This document shows, one piece after another, positions 1 through 13,008 of a stretch of DNA of 64,000 nt. The position numbers and the translations under genes are program-made. Source of the DNA: Hippasteria phrygiana (Eukaryota > Echinodermata > Asteroidea > Valvatida > Goniasteridae); assembly GCA_037893225.1 (NCBI GenBank), contig JAZGUH010000733.1, forward strand, positions 682,001 through 746,000, read 5' to 3'. A model generated the notes under the pieces. That model worked only from the letters and a program-made list of their open reading frames with translations. It searched no databases and was not told the origin of the DNA. Within the stretch, counting starts at the first letter, position 1. Each line of letters starts with the position of its first letter.

Positions 1-2458
1 ATCAATTGACTCACACTCACTCGCAACATTACGCACCCACCGAGTAGACAATGGCCGGTCGATATATGCCTACAATGAGAAATGGAATTGTCAATAGGGA
101 TTGATACAGATATACAAAGGCACACTAGTGTGTAAACACCGGCAATCGCGGACCTCCCATTGTCCCTCTTTTGTTTATACTTTTAACTTTTTCGGAAGGC
201 CTCCAATATGTTTTGTACACGATTTTCAATCGTGGACCTTGACTCAATCGTGGACCCTATTGTCCTCTTTGTTAAAGGTCCACAGTTTGAATAGTTATAC
301 AAACTCAACAACATAGTTGTCAGTGCTTTTCCAGCGCACTACTTAATTGAAACCGTGGTGGATATGCATGCCTTTTACTCACACACTCCCCGGTCGCTCT
401 TGGCTGGGTACGGATCGAGTGAAACAACACCATTGAGTACAGTATGCACAATGCAGGCATATGATGACACCAGCACCAGGCTTGTGTTGGTACTTGCCGG
501 AACTACTTTTGACCTCCTGCATTATGCAAGATGTCACTGACCCTGATTATCAACAGGGTGAACAGTGTGGTGATTGAGTGGTGCTGTTCCACTGCCCTGG
601 CCCCACTTTGCAATTTACCAGTAGTAACTGACCTAGCCTTGGCAAATCATTATTGACACTGATTGAACTGGAAAGAGGCAGGCCTAATACACACACACGC
701 TCACACTCTTTTACCCATAGGTGTATAAAGATGCATTTTACATACATGTACATGTTGGTCTCTGCTCTCTACTGAGCCTTGTCTGAGGTCATATTGCATG
801 CAAATTCAAGACTATCACTCCAGTTGCTTGTTTAAATCCCTGAGCAAATATTTTCACCATTCTCTGCTCACCACACTAAATCTAAATCAAAATGCTCCAA
901 GGTCACTCAGGAACCAACTCAGATTTAATTTTGATATTTTTTTCTCCTCTTCATTAACACTACAACTACCAGACAGCGGAGTAACATGGGCAACTGAAAC
1001 ATGTATTTGTTTGGTCCCCGTAGCGACAGCCCAGGGTATACAATGATGCTATTCTGTGCCAGAATTCGCGCTTAAATTAACTCTGACTTGTGACCTTAAT
1101 TGTGACCTAAAATGTTTGCATTTTCTTTTTGTGCGGTCCAAATTATTACATTTCAGTAATCATTGCTATCTATTTTTTTTTCAGGGGAAACTTGATTATT
1201 GTGAGAGAGGACATTATGATAAAATGATTTCAAAAACTTTATTTTCATTTTTTGTAAATTCTAGAATCAAAATTCTGCAAAAATCAACAAATTTATTGTT
1301 TTCCTGTGGTAGCTCTTTGAGTGTTTTATGATCAACAACATAAGATAAATCAATACAAAGATGAACGTGTTAAAGGGAACAAAATGAAATACATGTATAA
1401 AATGTTACTAAATGTTTGTCAACGTACATGTAGATGAGTCAGCTAATCAATGTACACATCTAAACAAAACTTTAACAAATTGTACATCTGGATTTACATG
1501 TACTATACTTGGCACTAAGTAATTAAATGAATTGCCGATACCTCTTCCACATCGGACAACAAAGTATTTGCTCTATGCACAAGCTGTTGAGGGCGCTGCG
1601 GCACCTGGCCTAGGGGGGCAGACCAGTAAATAGGCCGAAAATTGCCAACACCGGCCAAATCAAATTCTCTGTTTTTAGAGCATTTTGTGGGCCATGAACT
1701 TGAGGGTTTGTAAAAAAGAAGGCTGGAAGCCGTGCACAGGGACTGCCAGCTGGTATTACTGATGTGAAATTCGGATGAAATTGGGCCCTAAAAGTGCTCC
1801 ATTTTGCAATCGAGCGTAGGCATCATCTTTCAAGCTGGCGATGGGCTACGGGACTACTTTTAGGGGGTTATCATCTTTGGATGGAAATTTCTCCCAAAAA
1901 GTCAATGAAAAAGGATGAAATAAGCTTTAATTTGATGTGTGTCTCAAACACCTTGGAGAGTTCTAAGTAATTTTCCGGAATTTTGGAAGTTTGCGTATTT
2001 ATCACTGGAGTCTATAGAAGTTAATTACCTGTGTGCAACCCTAGCAACAAGAGTCAAGGATGGTCATATATGTACAGCAACAAGCCGGTGCATCAAAGTC
2101 TAGCCTCGTTGTGTTATTGGCTACAATGCGGCATAATACGTGCCTCCATCCAAACTGCAGAGCAAACCCATAACCAAAATAAAGGCACCTACATGTAGCG
2201 TACATCTCATACTGTATTTTTCACATCATGGCAAGACGGGTGCAGATGTGCACGATGCCCATTCAATCAGTGCACACCGAGTTGTTCAACATCACCTGCA
2301 TAACTCATCACCGTTTCCCCCATCACACAACTGTCAACACATTGGACTTTTTAGGGACAGACTACATTTCAAATTGGAAATCTTTTTGGCTGGCCAAATT
2401 GTCAAATTTGCAAATGAGGTAAACAGCTGTTTCCCGAGACCCCTCCCATGAAAAAGGA
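1..2458. other. Unannotated AT-rich sequence
   Basis: No exon, RNA gene or repeat boundary is supported here. Short open frames exist but none exceeds about 100 codons or shows a recognisable motif. It contains scattered TACATGTA words. The stretch around 1590-1720 has a more CpG/GC-rich texture resembling a decayed repeat, but I could not define ends. Confidence 0.5.
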
Positions 2459-2469
2459 GGGGGGGGGGG
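2459..2469. repeat. Poly-G run (11 G)
   Basis: Uninterrupted run of G. It is the first of about ten G or C homopolymer runs of 11-22 bases in the window. Confidence 0.9.
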
Positions 2470-3190
2470 AGGCGGAAATTAATACATCCCTGGGATGTTG
2501 TCAGCACTTACTGCTGTTCCAATCCCAGGGTGGACCTGACTGTTATTCATAAAACCTGAGTAGGATGGGGTTGTTAAGGTCAGGGCACTTTGGAGCACAC
2601 TGAGAGTCTACTCAGCGTGTTTTTGTTTTCCCAGTGGTTCTCGTGTGTTTTTTTCTGTTACTTGTTGGTGAAGATCCCAGTGCAGATCTATAATTCTAAT
2701 GCCTAGAAACCACAGGGAATACATGCACTTCAGATTTTCTTGTTCTAGTCGGGAAAAAGTCACGTTAATACAATGCCTGCTTTTAGGATTTGTATGACTT
2801 GAATACATGAAGGACAGTTTTCTTTCCATGTTTGCTGTGAATTCCTACGTCCTTTGTAGTAGTTCGAGGAGCAATTTCAACATTTTGGATTTTTGTGGCA
2901 CATCAATGATCAGCGTGATGTTATCAAAAGGCACATCGTACACGTAGGTTTCTGTACAAATATAACCATTTTTTTCTAGACTTTCATGGAGTAGGTTTCT
3001 TGTCTGAACTCCATTAATAAACCCACATTTCTTGTGTTATTTTGAAGGTTTGATTCCAGTACTACTCTTTTGCTCTTTTGACAAAGAGTTCCTTGTATAG
3101 CCAAACAGAAACTGATAGAAGAATGTTCCATGAATTGAAAATAACACCTTTTCACTCCAATGAAAACAAGGGTGTCCATTTCATGTTGTC
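2470..3190. other. Unannotated sequence
   Basis: Unique-looking AT-rich sequence; no gene or repeat seen. Confidence 0.4.
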
Positions 3191-3640
3191 TTTAAAGGTA
3201 GTGTACATGATTGGTCATTGCTGCAATTTTTTAGAAATGGGCGGATTTCGGGGTTAGTATTTTTATAGGAAATATCGTTCCACTGACCTGTTCAAAGTTT
3301 TGCGTTGTTGGATGGTGGAAAAAACCGAGAGAAAAACGGCGCTCGTTTTCAACCGTCGGGCGGATGATAGCCTTTAGTCAAGGCGCGCGTGGCTACCTGG
3401 ACGCGTTACGCGCCCCGAATGCCAGCATGTCTGGGGCGCGCTACTCGTCCGGGTAGCCACGCGCGCCTTGACTAAAGGCTACAGGGCAGTTTTCCCAATG
3501 ATTTCCAGCTGGAAATCATTGGAAAACGATATAAATTTCCACCTGGTGCCATCATTTCACAGGATGATTGAGACTACTATCAACTTACAGTCTAGTAAGG
3601 TACGATATTTTGTAATAATTCAGTAAAAACAAATTGGAGG
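3191..3640 (+). mobile_element. Dispersed repeat with TTTAAAGGTA end, copy 1
   Basis: It starts with TTTAAAGGTAGTGTACATGA, and its right part (about 3540-3640: GGTGCCATCATTTCACAGGA, then GACTAC...ACTTACAGT...AAGGTA) matches the copies at about 18060-18287 and, inverted, 31763-31975. The family therefore appears three times with a shared TTTAAAGGTA-type end, consistent with a short non-autonomous DNA transposon. The palindrome at 3368-3481 lies inside. Superfamily not determined. Confidence 0.55.
3368..3481. repeat. Palindrome, 49-bp arms
   Basis: Arms 3368-3416 and 3433-3481 are inverted copies matching at about 45 of 49 positions, separated by 16 bp. The arms are GC/CpG-rich (GGCGCGCGTGGCTACC in both), in contrast with their AT-rich surroundings. 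This is likely a foldback element nested in the repeat starting at 3191. Confidence 0.85.
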
Positions 3641-3741
3641 CAAGTTTCCCCCCCGGTTCAAAACCCCACAAACTCACAAAAGAGAGTTTCCACATGGTGC
3701 TACCGCAAATATTAAATTTATAATCAATAATTGTATTTTTT

Positions 3742-3761
3742 GGGGGGGGGGGGGGGGGGGG
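3742..3761. repeat. Poly-G run (20 G)
   Basis: Uninterrupted G homopolymer. Confidence 0.95.
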
Positions 3762-5876
3762 TATACATCTATTATGCAATTACACACAAAATAACAGGGC
3801 CCTTCCTATTAAGATGTTCTAACCCTATAACCGGTACATGTACATACAGTTTATGATATCTTTCTCAACACCAACATTATCTGTTCACATTTTACATGTA
3901 CATGACAATCTAAAGATGAGCTACAACTTCAAATGTACAGGGATTGTCCATTTTTGCTAGTGGGCACGACTTGGTTTTTTTTATTGATACGTGTGATATT
4001 TCATAACTGAACGAAAAAAATGTGTTTAGTCACATGCAAACAAAAATCATGTGACTGCAAAAACATTTTCTCAAAAATAGATCTCATTTTGTTCCCCCAA
4101 AAAAATACGGTTTGTGGAAATTATTGATTTCATTGATGAAAGCGAATATCCCTCCCCGCCCGACCCTCATGTTGATATTTTAAGTGCAGGCCTACTGTCA
4201 TCGTGATTTCCACCGATCCATCACAGCAAATTACGGGCAAACAACCTGTTCAAAGTTCCAGCACTGTTGCAAGGGAACCCGTCCCGTCCCGTCCCCCCCC
4301 CCCCCCCCCCATCTCATTTGAATTCAGACCCAGTAGCGTGGGCGAGATTAAACGTGTCTGAAATCTAGTTCAACATCTAACTCTGTTAGCGAAGCCGGTC
4401 AAAGCACTTTCTGGCTTTGCTGTGTGCTCTGTTCCGGTGCAGCAATTTTCACAGAACAATTTTAGTATTATTAGCTATGTAGTGCCTGTAGCATACATGT
4501 ATTTCATGCTCTTTGTGTGGTCACTCCCCCCCCCCCCCCCCCCCCCCACTTTAATAGTTACGGCTTTAAAGGGCTTTACCCTGTCAGTTTGCAGCACCAC
4601 CCTTGACATTTTGGTTGCATGGTGGCAAAAGGAATTGCTCCCGATTTCTTCATATCTTATAAACCTTAAAACCGTCAACCGTATTTCCCAGCAACTGGTA
4701 TTTTACAGTCTGCCGTCACCAAACATTTCTGGCAAATAGAAAAATACTCCCACCCACCTCCCTTTTTTAGTTTTATGTGGGATTAATTTAACCATATTTA
4801 ATCAAAAATGTAACCTTTGTAATTGTCTTTATAAGAGAAGGTACCTGTGATTTTAATGTTTTTATTGTGTGCAAGCTTCAAGCCCTTGCCACCGGCTGAC
4901 ACATATGTGCGGATTGAAAATTGCCACCTGGACGGTTAATGTCTATATGTGCCAATTTCTGCATATTCAATCCATTATTGGGGTATTGTGTATGTTATGC
5001 TTGGCTGCACAAGCCTCTTGTTTCCGTTTCGCTTGGCTGCACAACCCGACCTGTTGCCCGGCGCCCCTATCTAAAACCAGAGGTCAAGGGGTTAAATGAC
5101 CAACGTGGGATAAATAAAGAATGACGTGACTTGACTTAAATTTTTTGGGGGGTGGGGGGGGGGGGGGATGTTTTGAAAACACCATTAATGGGAAGAACAG
5201 AAAAAGCCTCATTGTTTTTGAGGAACTATAATGTCAGGAAAAGCCATCTTGTCAAAAATGGGAGTGGCCATCTTGGAAAATATTGCTTTTTTTCAACGAC
5301 TTGATGTTGAACATATTTTAATTTTGCCTTAATAAGAAGCCGACATTTCTGTGCATTTTTTCACAAGCTTATTTTGAGCAGACCTGCCAAAAAAATTACC
5401 TTTTAAAAAAGCCTCGGCCGTAAACCATTATGGCTCATGAATGATTGTACTGTTTTGCCGCCAACGGAGCACACTTGCAGTCATTTGCAACCTCCTGACT
5501 GGGAACTGGAGTTCAGGTGGCCAAAAGTGCAAGCCACTTGGCGGAGCTGCTTGTCAGCGCCAGCGAGGGGAGTCCGCAGGGAATCTTGTGTTCAATCAGG
5601 TCCCTGTGAGTCTGGGGAAAGTATGCTCTTGACACGTTGAGGAATGACAGTGCAGGGCAGACAAACCATGTATTGCCTGGGCACAACACTACATCATTTA
5701 TAATACGAGGCTCTGGAGGAATATATTTCATGTCAGGTTATTTAGAGAAAGAAATATATATCAAAGATATTCTGCAACACCTTTGCATTCAGACTCAATC
5801 CTACAAAATGTCTCTTAATGACTTTTTTTTTACATGGTAGTTTCTTGCCTGTAATAGAAAGAGCAAACTTGGCTCT
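3762..5876. other. Unannotated sequence with G/C homopolymers
   Basis: Holds a C run at 4293-4310 (18), a C run at 4526-4547 (22) and a G run at 5154-5167 (14). Around 5230-5275 two GCCATCTTG words occur close together. No gene is supported. Confidence 0.5.
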
Positions 5877-5884
5877 TAATTTTG

Positions 5885-5945
5885 AGACAGACAGATAGAC
5901 ACAGAGATAGATAGACAGACACAGAGACAGATGGACAGACAGACA
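5885..5945. repeat. GACA/GATA microsatellite
   Basis: Imperfect tandem tetranucleotides (GACA, GATA, with ACAGA interruptions). Confidence 0.85.
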
Positions 5946-6132
5946 CATATGCACGAAATCACTCAGTTTTAAAGCCCAGGCTTAAATTTCAGGAAAAACC
6001 GAAAAAGTACACTTCAATTTACCTCTGGGTATTTGCAAAACCTATGAATACTTACATTATGTTTGATTCTACATGCAAAGATAAGAAACTGCAGGAATAA
6101 ACACTGACCTTTAAAGTTGTTATGTCCATGTT

Positions 6133-6148
6133 GGGGGGGGGGGGGGGG
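6133..6148. repeat. Poly-G run (16 G)
   Basis: Uninterrupted G homopolymer. Confidence 0.9.
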
Positions 6149-6309
6149 ATCACCCTGAGAAATTAATTTTCACACTGAAACGCTTAGCATTAGATTGAAG
6201 AGCTTTCCAATCAGACCATTCCGCACAAAAAACAAATGACAATAAGTAAGAGATTTAATCAGTTTCAAATTTGAATTTGGCATCCCATGCCTAATTCCTA
6301 CAGTATAAA

Positions 6310-6461
6310 TTAACCCTAACCCTGCAAGACGCAGCACAGTGCATCTGTGCTGACAGCTTCACTTTGCTGCACTCTCCACACAAGTCAATGTGACAGAGTA
6401 CGCAATCTGATGCGTCTGGCAGGGTTTCTAGCCAAAATACCCTGGAGGGTTAGGGTATTAA
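6310..6461. mobile_element. TTAA-flanked short element, copy 1 (CCCTAACCCTGC ends)
   Basis: Left end TTAACCCTAACCCTGC and right end GGGTTAGGGTATTAA form an inverted pair with TTAA at each side. The interior carries internal inverted pieces (CTGCAAGACGCA against TGCGTCTGGCAG). A close copy lies at 12870-13008. TTAA targets with CCCT-starting ends are typical of piggyBac-type elements; with no transposase and about 150 bp, this would be a MITE. The family call is an inference. Confidence 0.7.
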
Positions 6462-7203
6462 TATATATCAATCTTCATACGAGTGCACAGTTGTAAAATG
6501 TGCTCTTTTTCCTTCTTTTTTCCTGACATACTTTCCATCCATAATTTCTTAATAGGGGGAAATCTCAGAGCCACTTTAATAGTCATTTATAAATTTCTAA
6601 GAAGCCCGTGTATTGCTCGTGGCTTCAAAATTTCATCTTAAAACATCCAGCTTTCTGTTCCACTAAGAAGCATTTGTAAAGATTTCCTCCTATCAAATAA
6701 GCAATCTCAGGCTGCCCTTTGGATATTATGCAAAATCCTATCTGTCATCAGGCCCGTCCACAATGCGACTGTGGGCGGGTAATTGAAGGGCTTGGTTGGG
6801 GAGACGGGAGCCAGAAATACAGAGCGTTTCCCGTCCGGTTATTTTCATCCTGCACTTACTCTATTACACACCTTTCTTAGCCTTGACTTCATAATGGAAA
6901 TCAGCTCGTTTCAGATTCACTGCAGTGAGTGCATTGCAAAGGTTCTCGAGGGCTTTCATCACAGAATGAGAAAAATTGCAATCTTTTTGACCATCAATGT
7001 CAACGTAATTGACCTACATGTATCTCAGCAGAATCGCATGACGCAGCTTCAAAGATAATGTCCAATCATTTCAGTTATGTACAGTTCGATGCAGAACATG
7101 CCAAATTGAAGACAAACAAAAAACATTCCACAAAACTCCATAGGGTTTTTCTAAGGGGAGTGGCTATACAGAATTATGGGCGTTTGTGGAATTTGGTGCA
7201 TAC
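6462..7203. other. Unannotated sequence
   Basis: No gene seen. A moderately GC-richer patch at about 6750-6850 has no coding signal. Confidence 0.4.
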
Positions 7204-7205
7204 AC

Positions 7206-7365
7206 AGTGTTCTCCACGGCCTCAAATTTTAGCAGGGCGGCAGATACAATGCGAGCGCGGAGCGCGAAGCCCTTACGGCGTTGATTCCGGGGCCCGCTTA
7301 AGGGCCCCGGGAAATTTTGGATTCTAGATGCTCTGTGGTGCAATCTGAGGCATTTCCTGGCCACT
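7206..7365 (+). mobile_element. Dispersed repeat with CAGTGTTCTCC end, copy 1
   Basis: Begins CAGTGTTCTCC and contains GGCCCGCTTAAGGGCCCC followed by a TAGATGCTCTGTGGTGCA block. The same order of blocks recurs at 35437-35600, starting CAGGGTTCTCC. CAGNG ends are usual for hAT elements, but I found no partner end or target duplication, so this is a fragment or one end only. Confidence 0.55.
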
Positions 7366-8825
7366 TTTTTCTGACTCTTTGAATCAAATTTGCTCGTGTT
7401 TACAACTTGAAATGAAGGCAAGATTTTTAGGGGGAGGGGATTTGGTCATCAATATTTTTTTACTGAGTGGAACTCGTCACCGAGCGGGCGGTTCAGTAGT
7501 CTTGGTTCCAAGACGTCCTTAGCAGTGCGACGTATAGCGCGCACGGCCGGCCGACAGCGCCCTCTCAGCAGTTTTGTTTTTTGTTGTTTGCAAATGTTGT
7601 ATTCTACCCTTAAAGGCACACACGAGTGGCACTACTGCATTCCATGAATATGAATATTTTCCCACATTTTACCAAGATCCATTTGAAATCCTGCTTCTAA
7701 CTAGCTCATATTAGTTGCAGGGTTGAAAAAGTCGGTCCACTTTTAATGCACGCCACTTCACCCATTTTCTTTTGGAATGACTTTTTTTCTTCAGAGTTGC
7801 TCTTTAATGCTCTGTGATTGCTTGTAGCACTGCTTCAGAAACTTGTAGCCATCCTACTAATGTGATTGATTTGGTGCCAACCTGCATAAGAAGATCCATA
7901 AATTCCCCTCGGAAGTTGTTCTCGAGATCTGGCTGCTTTTCAAGGGAAGGGGGGGGGGGCATAAACTGAAGAGAAAAATAGTGCACCTCGGAGCAGGAAG
8001 GCTTGCATTGAGGCTTCGTTTTAAAGCACTTAATGCACTCTTTTTATCTCAATCCGGTGTCAGCAATTTACAGCTTTCCCTTTGGCCCGCACCTCAAAAT
8101 GATGGATCGCTCCAGTCGCCAATGGATTACAGGGCACATAACATACTTTGCCGGATGGCCAGCCAGATGGCTGGTTGGAGATGACTTATTAATTTTCCGG
8201 CAGTGCTATTCTGGGTACATTTCTTGATTGGTGGGGGATGGCGCTTTTATCGCATTTGTTCCATGATCTGATGATAATAAATTTAACAGTCTTACAATTT
8301 TTGTAATCATTGATTTAATTGCTGGTGGACTCTGAAACTAATTTGTAAATTTATTCATTCATCATAATTTCCCTGCACGAGTCACTTTAGTTGACTACCA
8401 TCAAACAACGTAATTTTGACCTCTTCAAACTAAAAACGATCACAGAGCTTTCTAATTTACATTATTTTGTCACCACAATGTGACATGGTATGTTCCAAGC
8501 CACGGCATACAATGAATATCTCAGGTGATCCCCAAACACTGCATCCTGCAGGTGCATGTGTAAATGCTATGTAAGCACATTGGACACACCTTCAAATGAA
8601 AGTATGGGTTCTTCAATCAATGTCACAATCGCAGCAATCCCCCCATTCACATTCCAGCAGTTCATTTGACTTGTTCATCATGTAAGTTGTAAGCTACTGT
8701 GTATGTTTGTAAAATAATGTTGGTCATTATTTTGTTTCAGTTTATACAGTTGCTTGTTTCTATTTAGTTTTAACCTTCTTTTCTAAGTGTCTTCAGATGG
8801 CTTTAAGTCTGGTTGGGTTTTGCTA
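7366..8825. other. Unannotated sequence
   Basis: Contains a CpG-rich patch at about 7490-7560 and an 11-G-type run near 7949; no gene or clear repeat. Confidence 0.4.
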
Positions 8826-8827
8826 GC

Positions 8828-9166
8828 AACCATCCTCAATCCTCCAAAATCCTCTGATTGCACTACCAAAAAAATTCATTCATCCTCAATCCTCCAAAAT
8901 CCTGCAGCTCGTGCACAGTATATCACCTAGTGTACTTGTACATGGACTGTTTCCACATGTGCAGTACTACTGGATGTACAATGTACAGTACAGATTGAGT
9001 ACTTGGTAAATAAAATAAAAATTAACAAAGGAAGTAGATCTATTCCAGTAACCTATGCCAAACCAATCCTCCAAAATCCTCTTTTTTCTTCAAATGCCAT
9101 TCATCCTCAATCCTCCAAAATCCTCAAAAACTGCACAGAGGATTTTGGAGGATTGAGGAGCCCCAG
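8828..9166. repeat. Diverged CATCCTCAATCCTCC repeats with inverted end
   Basis: Four forward copies of CCTCAATCCTCCAAAATCCT (or its 3' part) at about 8831, 8882, 9063 and 9103, closed by the reverse complement at about 9138-9161. The lead-in (GCTAGCAACCATCC) matches that of the 42-bp minisatellite element at 16371-16945, so this looks like an older relative before the unit was amplified. Confidence 0.75.
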
Positions 9167-10112
9167 ATGGAGTTCCAATCCAAATATTGCAATATTTGAC
9201 TTGTACAAGGGCAAGGCTTGGCCATGTACATGTACACTCTTTAGAGCCATTTAAAATTCACCATCAATGTTTTCGGGCTACGCAACATAGCACATAGCAC
9301 CATTAGCACAATGTGTCACAGCGAATGCGCTAATGGTTAACATGTTTCAGCAAGACATGTGAAACTTCATGCAGCCAGGCAGGAAGGACAGCCAAATTAG
9401 TTCAGCATGTCTTAATATAGACAGGATTTCTGGAGAACTTTCTTGTTTTTTGCAGTCCAACCATGTTCTGTCCCGACCTTGAACTGGGAAGGGGATCAGG
9501 AATGACAGGTGTGAGCAAACATTTTCAAGGATGGGGGAATATTAAAGGGGACATCTCTAGTCACTAGTGTGTGCTTGATTTTGTAATCAAGTTTGTACTT
9601 TCGGCTTGGGCGAGTTCAACATTTCAGTAGTAGACTTCGGCTCCGAGCAGGAAGCACGATTTTATTTGGGAACTCCGCACATTATGCACAAAACCAGCAT
9701 CAGCGGCCCGTCCTTTGAACCTATGCGTCGTCGTGATTGATTTCATGGATGAAACAGCTGGCTCTGCACTGCGTTCGGTCATTTCAAAGAAACTGACAAT
9801 CTTTAAAAACAAAATTGAGTCAACGAGTTTCAGAATCGTCGGGCGGTGCCTGGAATTTACTTTAACAAAGTAGGAATTTGGCTGCTTCAAGAGCCAATTC
9901 CTCTCTCTCTCCAAAAATAAAAAAAAATAAAATCGCAATCAATCCCAATATTGGAGTCAAGTACAGTCGTCTCCTGCATGGAGTCACCCAAGCCTAGACA
10001 AGAGATTTTTTTTTAGATTTCTTTTTTGGGGAGGAAGGGAGGGGGAGGGGGGAGAGATAACATTTTATTGGTAGGAGAAGCAAAGATTTCAGGGTGACAC
10101 CTGTATTCTGCA
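9167..10112. other. Unannotated sequence
   Basis: No gene recognised. The 9640-9870 stretch is less AT-biased and looks unique; a conserved non-coding element is possible but cannot be judged from one sequence. Confidence 0.4.
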
Positions 10113-10321
10113 TTAACCCTAACCTTCCAAATTCCTCCAAAATCCTCTTTGCCAGATGGAGGAATTTAGAGGATTAAGGGTCTTTGGAAGTGGAAGCATC
10201 GGAAGACATTGCAGGATTGAGGGCATAAAGAGGATTTTTGCCTCTGGAGGAAAATAGAGGATCCAGGTCATCACGCCCAATCTGGTGCTGGATGATTTCG
10301 GAGGATTGAGGTTACTAGGGT
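10113..10321. mobile_element. TTAA-flanked element with CCTCC/AATCC interior
   Basis: Starts TTAACCCTAACCTTCC and carries TCCTCCAAAATCCTC at the left with GGAGGATTGAGG near the right, so the ends are inverted. The right terminus is degraded (GGTTACTAGGGTG). It belongs with the elements at 8828 and 16371. Confidence 0.6.
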
Positions 10322-12045
10322 GTTTAGATCTCAAACCCACTTGTAAACAAGACTGACAAACATTTGAAATATGATTGATGGCAGTCTAAAGTTGGTCTGA
10401 CTCAACCATCGAAACTGTGCTAACTGCTTTCCTCTAACATTTACAATATATCATGCATCCGCTGGGAATTTTGCTCATGCGGTTTTTAGATAGACAACAG
10501 CCAAGTAGCCCCCACAAGGCTTGGCATACAGTTTCCCACAAGCAAGACCTATCAGAGAGTAACCCCACCCCCTCAAAAAAAAAAAATCAAGTGCTTCAAT
10601 TCCAAAACACTCGAAGCTAGTTTTTCCCATCCACTGAACAAAATGACAGCTGCGCAACACTATATGATGCGTGTTTTTCATCGTGTTGGGTTGTTTACCA
10701 GCCAATCTCTCACAGTTCTCCCAGCTAGATTTGGCCTCCGTGTCAGCGGAATATAAAGATAGCAGCAGCCTGGTCTAGTGTGCAGCCAACTGCTTGCAGG
10801 CCCTTGGGGCAAGTTGCAAATCTCAGAGACAAAAATGGAAGCGAGACTTTTGAAAACCCTGGGTGTGACCCTTGCCTGACCTCAAACATGTTTTGACAAT
10901 GGGTCACATGAGCTGGCTGGTTTTATGATTTTTTTTCGGTTTGTTTTTTTCTTGCACACTTTTCCTTTCTTTAAAACTGTGGTTTCGATGAACAGCCTTC
11001 ATTCCATGTACAAAAACATTTGTCCTTGCCTAATTTTTGCCAGTGACCGAGTACGCATATTTTTTTTACCATGTCACACAATCAAAACAATGATTGGGTA
11101 AGGGTTAACTTTCATGATGCTATACAAATTGAGGACCACAAATTGAGGACCACAAATTGAGAGCATGTACTCTTCTGCAAATGATTATGTTGAATCAAAA
11201 TGCTATGTCTTCATGCGACACAGGTATCAAATATTCCCCTTCCGTCAAAAAAGAAATATAGCAAGAATTAAGGATTTAAAGCCCACGACATTAATTGCCA
11301 TAAAATGCGCCCATCCACACATTCACATCAAAAACAAATGAATCAAGCAATCACGGCTCCATGCCACAACCACTGGACTGTTCTCCAAAATCAATTATCC
11401 CTTGTACATTGCTTGCCAATCCAGCCAGAACCCGAACAAACACTCTGTGATAAATAACACACTCTCAAGCAACCCCTCCCCCCCCCAACCTTTTCATACA
11501 AGACAGAATGCTGTCCAAATCAGGCATGACTATGATGAATGCATCGGAGCGCCTGCCTATGCCCAATCCCAGGTCTGTCTCCCGGTACAAAGCCTTGAAC
11601 TTCACCTCTGTACTTTTCTTCTATACAGTCAGGGCTGCCTGCATTCACCGGGTTTCAAAAGCGACAGGGGTTTGTGTTTCTTTCCGCTATTATGCAGGGC
11701 CAGACCCTAAGGGGCGACTCTGAATTAAAGGTTTGTCCTGTTGACTCAAATCAACTGGGCCTCATTTCTGTGCGCCAAGTAAAAGAAAAAAACTTGTTTT
11801 ATGGGGCTATTTATTCATTGCCGTTCTGTACACCACCGGAGGGGGACCAACCTGACCCAGACAGGGTCGCACAATTCCTTAAATCATCGGACCTGGTTGT
11901 CAACAGCTTATGATCAACTCTTCCTCATGCAGTGTGTTGCTCACAAGTGAAAGAGAAAGACCTTGGCCCTGGGTACATGTACAAAGCTCTTCCCTGGATA
12001 CAAGTTACAATCTTGATACAACCCGCATCCAACTTCACAAGTATG
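10322..12045. other. Unannotated sequence
   Basis: AT-rich; a short direct repeat of AAATTGAGGACCAC at about 11129-11160. No gene supported. Confidence 0.4.
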
Positions 12046-12702
12046 GGTTTCACACTACTCTGGAATTTATTACCCGGGTAATTTATTACCCGGGTAGTTA
12101 ACATTACCTGGGTAGAAACTAACCTAGAGAATCGGTTTCACACTGCAAAATTAACCCCGCAATTCTGCATACCCGCTTCAGTGCGCACCCGGGTAACCTG
12201 TAGCCGCATTCACACTATGCGAATGGTAACCCAGATAATGCTTGACCTCTGCCCTCCCACAACTGCCATTGCGCGTGTGCGCGCACAAGATTGTTGACCC
12301 AAAAAATGATGCCCAGCATGGAAACGGAATTCTGCAGTTTAGACTGGTGCCTTGCATTAAGTGCATGTAAAATATACTTATTAAGACGAGGTATCATCCA
12401 CGGCAGACTGGTGTCTTTTAAGTATATCTAAAAATAAACTTATTAAGGTGAGGTACCAGCCACGGCGGCCGTACTAATAAATTACGTTACCTTCGCAAAG
12501 CTGGCCGATAAAACACGACAAAGCGCACCCACCGACCCGGGTAGAAAAAACCCGGCGAGCATTCACACTACTGATGGTAACCCGGAGAATCATCTCAAGG
12601 TCATCGTTAACCCAGAGATCGGTGGGTTAACATACCTCGCGAGCAGGGTTAGAAATTTTTCGTTAACCCCGCAATTACCCGGGTAAGTGTATAGTGTGAA
12701 AC
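12046..12702. mobile_element. TTACCCGGGTA-rich element with GTTTCACACTA ends
   Basis: The left end has GGTTTCACACTAC and the right end TAGTGTGAAAC, an inverted pair. Inside, TTACCCGGGTA-type palindromic words cluster near both ends (12070-12115, 12185-12200, 12535-12545, 12675-12685), with TTCACACTA repeated at 12209 and 12562. A tandem duplication lies at about 12369-12415 and 12430-12476. Many subterminal palindromes plus short terminal repeats suggest a non-autonomous hAT- or P-like element. I found no clean target duplication. Confidence 0.6.
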
Positions 12703-12869
12703 AGGCTAAGGATACTAAGCACACAATTTTCTGTTGATAACATAACTTTTGTCCATTTCACAAACACTATAAACCACTAAGCACAGGAAAGAGCTTGCTA
12801 GAGGCATAAAATAGAAAACTCCATGCATGAGCAGGCATTAGCACAACCTGGCCATGAAATAGTGCTTAC

Positions 12870-13008
12870 AACCCTAACCCTGCCAGACCAGCACAGTGCA
12901 TCTGTGGTGACAGCTTGACCTTGCTGTACTCTGCACACAAGTGACAAAGTATGCAATCTGATGCATCTGGCAGGGTTTCTAGCCAAAATACCCTCGAGGG
13001 TTAGGGTA
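12870..13008. mobile_element. CCCTAACCCTGCC element, copy 2
   Basis: Same family as 6310-6461: ACCCTAACCCTGCCAGAC at the left, GAGGGTTAGGGT at the right, and a shared interior (GCACAGTGCATCTGTG, ATGCATCTGGCAGGGTTTCT). The flanking TTAA is not preserved on either side. Confidence 0.7.
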
